Of a stretch of 43,259 nucleotides of DNA, positions 42,519 to 43,259 are shown piece by piece. The DNA is from an uncultured Eudoraea sp. (GTDB lineage Bacteria > Bacteroidota > Bacteroidia > Flavobacteriales > Flavobacteriaceae). Location: NCBI RefSeq assembly GCF_947258925.1, contig NZ_CAMYKG010000022.1, positions 1 through 43,259 of the forward strand. The letters run 5' to 3'. Position 1 is the stretch's first letter, and each line of letters opens with the position of its first letter. A program made the translations under genes and the position numbers. A model generated the notes under the pieces. That model saw nothing but the letters and a program-made list of their open reading frames with translations, did not search any database and was not told where the DNA came from.

Positions 42519-43259
42519 ATGAAACCCTGCATTCAAGTACTTTTTTTAGCCATTTTTTTTCTAGGCAGTTTAGCCTGTGAAAATAATACCGATGATTTTA
42601 CAGATGTATTAATTGAAGAAGACGGTTCAGATGAAAATCCGGATTCTACATTGTATTTTCCCGGAACTACCTCGGAGGATTGGGAAACTATCAGCTTTGA
42701 AACGTTAGATTGGAATGACAACGCAAAGCAGGGTCTAATCGATTTCCTGGAGGAAAAGGATACTAAAGCATTTATAATTCTAAAAGATGGTAAAATTGCC
42801 ATGGAGGAATACTTCGGGACATTTACCAAGGATAGTATCTGGTATTGGGCATCTGCCGGCAAAACCCTGACTGCCTTTACAGTAGGGATTGCCCAGGAAC
42901 TGGACTTACTGGACATTAATGAACAAAGCTCCGCATACCTTGGGGAAGGCTGGACCTCAGCTCCACCGGAAAAAGAAAATATGATCACTATATGGAATCA
43001 ACTGACTATGACAAGCGGCTTAAAGGACACCGCATTTGATTGTGTTACTGCAGATTGCCTGGAATATGAAGCCGACGCGGGTAGTCGTTGGGCCTATCAA
43101 AATGGAACTTATACCTTATTACAGAGTGTCGTAAGTGAAGCGTCTGACACTTCATTTAGTAATTTCTTCAATACTCATTTGAGAAATAGAATTGGTATGA
43201 ATGGCTTTTGGATATCCACAAATGGCTTAAACAATGTCTATTTTAGTTCGGCCCGAAGT
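42519..43259 (+). CDS. Beta-lactamase-like (class C type) serine hydrolase lipoprotein, 3' end missing
   Basis: The first 247 codons are present; the gene runs off the right edge. It starts MKPCIQVLFLAIFFLGSLAC with a lipobox (Cys20), then an acidic, Asn/Asp-rich linker. The SxxK motif is SAGK (Ser112, Lys115) and the class C Tyr-x-Asn motif is YQN (Tyr193, Asn195), so this is a penicillin-binding protein/esterase-type hydrolase of the Beta-lactamase family. The third motif lies outside the window. It is independent of the class A-like gene at 37875. Substrate unknown; resistance should not be assumed. Confidence 0.85.
   Translation, partial: MKPCIQVLFLAIFFLGSLACENNTDDFTDVLIEEDGSDENPDSTLYFPGTTSEDWETISFETLDWNDNAKQGLIDFLEEKDTKAFIILKDGKIAMEEYFGTFTKDSIWYWASAGKTLTAFTVGIAQELDLLDINEQSSAYLGEGWTSAPPEKENMITIWNQLTMTSGLKDTAFDCVTADCLEYEADAGSRWAYQNGTYTLLQSVVSEASDTSFSNFFNTHLRNRIGMNGFWISTNGLNNVYFSSARS

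Noticed and set aside
42533..42988. Minus-strand open frame of 151 codons
   Set aside because: It is a serine-rich shadow of the serine hydrolase gene on the plus strand, which has signal peptide and active-site motifs.
1..43259. CRISPR arrays, insertion sequences, phage genes or integrase sites
   Set aside because: No regular direct repeats with spacers, no transposase or integrase frames and no terminal inverted repeats were seen in the window.

Overview
The window looks like chromosome from a marine member of the Flavobacteriaceae (Bacteroidota). It is AT-rich, gene starts lack Shine-Dalgarno sequences, and many genes are preceded by the Bacteroidota -7 element TAnnTTTG. The gene families are typical of that group: an alpha-glucuronidase and GH3 enzyme, a MerR/B12 regulator with crtI-crtB-crtZ, TlpA-like thioredoxins, a SurA-like pair with MoxR, fasciclin, and an ECF sigma/anti-sigma pair. 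These assignments rest on reading translations and motifs by eye; no database search was run.

Layout. 1-4.6 kb: polysaccharide use (end of a GH3 enzyme, a haem-binding protein, a TolB-like propeller protein, a GH67 alpha-glucuronidase). 4.6-23.7 kb: a stress/dormancy island with six tandem-domain universal stress proteins (USPs), a ribosome hibernation factor, an eRF1-like protein, an ATP-cone/nuclease protein, a beta-CASP RNase, a thioredoxin, a DoxX-like protein, two paralogous helical proteins, and a LytTR regulator followed by a MacB/LolD-type ABC exporter. It also encodes its probable controller: a histidine kinase with a LOV (blue-light) domain and a response regulator made of a receiver domain fused to a Crp/Fnr DNA-binding module. 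23.7-26 kb: tRNA-Leu(GAG) and a DUF1080/Gfo-Idh-MocA pair. 26-30 kb: a CarH-like regulator and a carotenoid operon. 30-34 kb: two TlpA-like proteins, one without the first active-site cysteine, aconitase, and a decayed methyltransferase gene. 34-43 kb: MoxR, SurA-like proteins, two serine hydrolases, fasciclin, ECF sigma/anti-sigma and RimO.

Main result. Ten promoters in the 5-23.7 kb island carry the palindrome TGAY-N4-RTCA (an Fnr/Crp-type site), and each has its centre exactly 29.5 bp upstream of the first base of a TAnnTTTG-like -7 element, which puts the site near -41.5. They cover essentially every transcription unit of the island, including the unit encoding the kinase and regulator. 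The regulator's recognition helix keeps the Glu and Arg that read TGA in Crp/Fnr, lacks the extra Fnr serine, and has neither an Fe-S cysteine cluster nor the cAMP-binding arginine. I infer a phosphorelay-controlled regulon in which a LOV kinase drives a receiver-Crp activator of USP, ribosome-hibernation and RNA-turnover genes. Together with the B12-type light regulator of the carotenoid operon, the window holds two apparent light-input systems.
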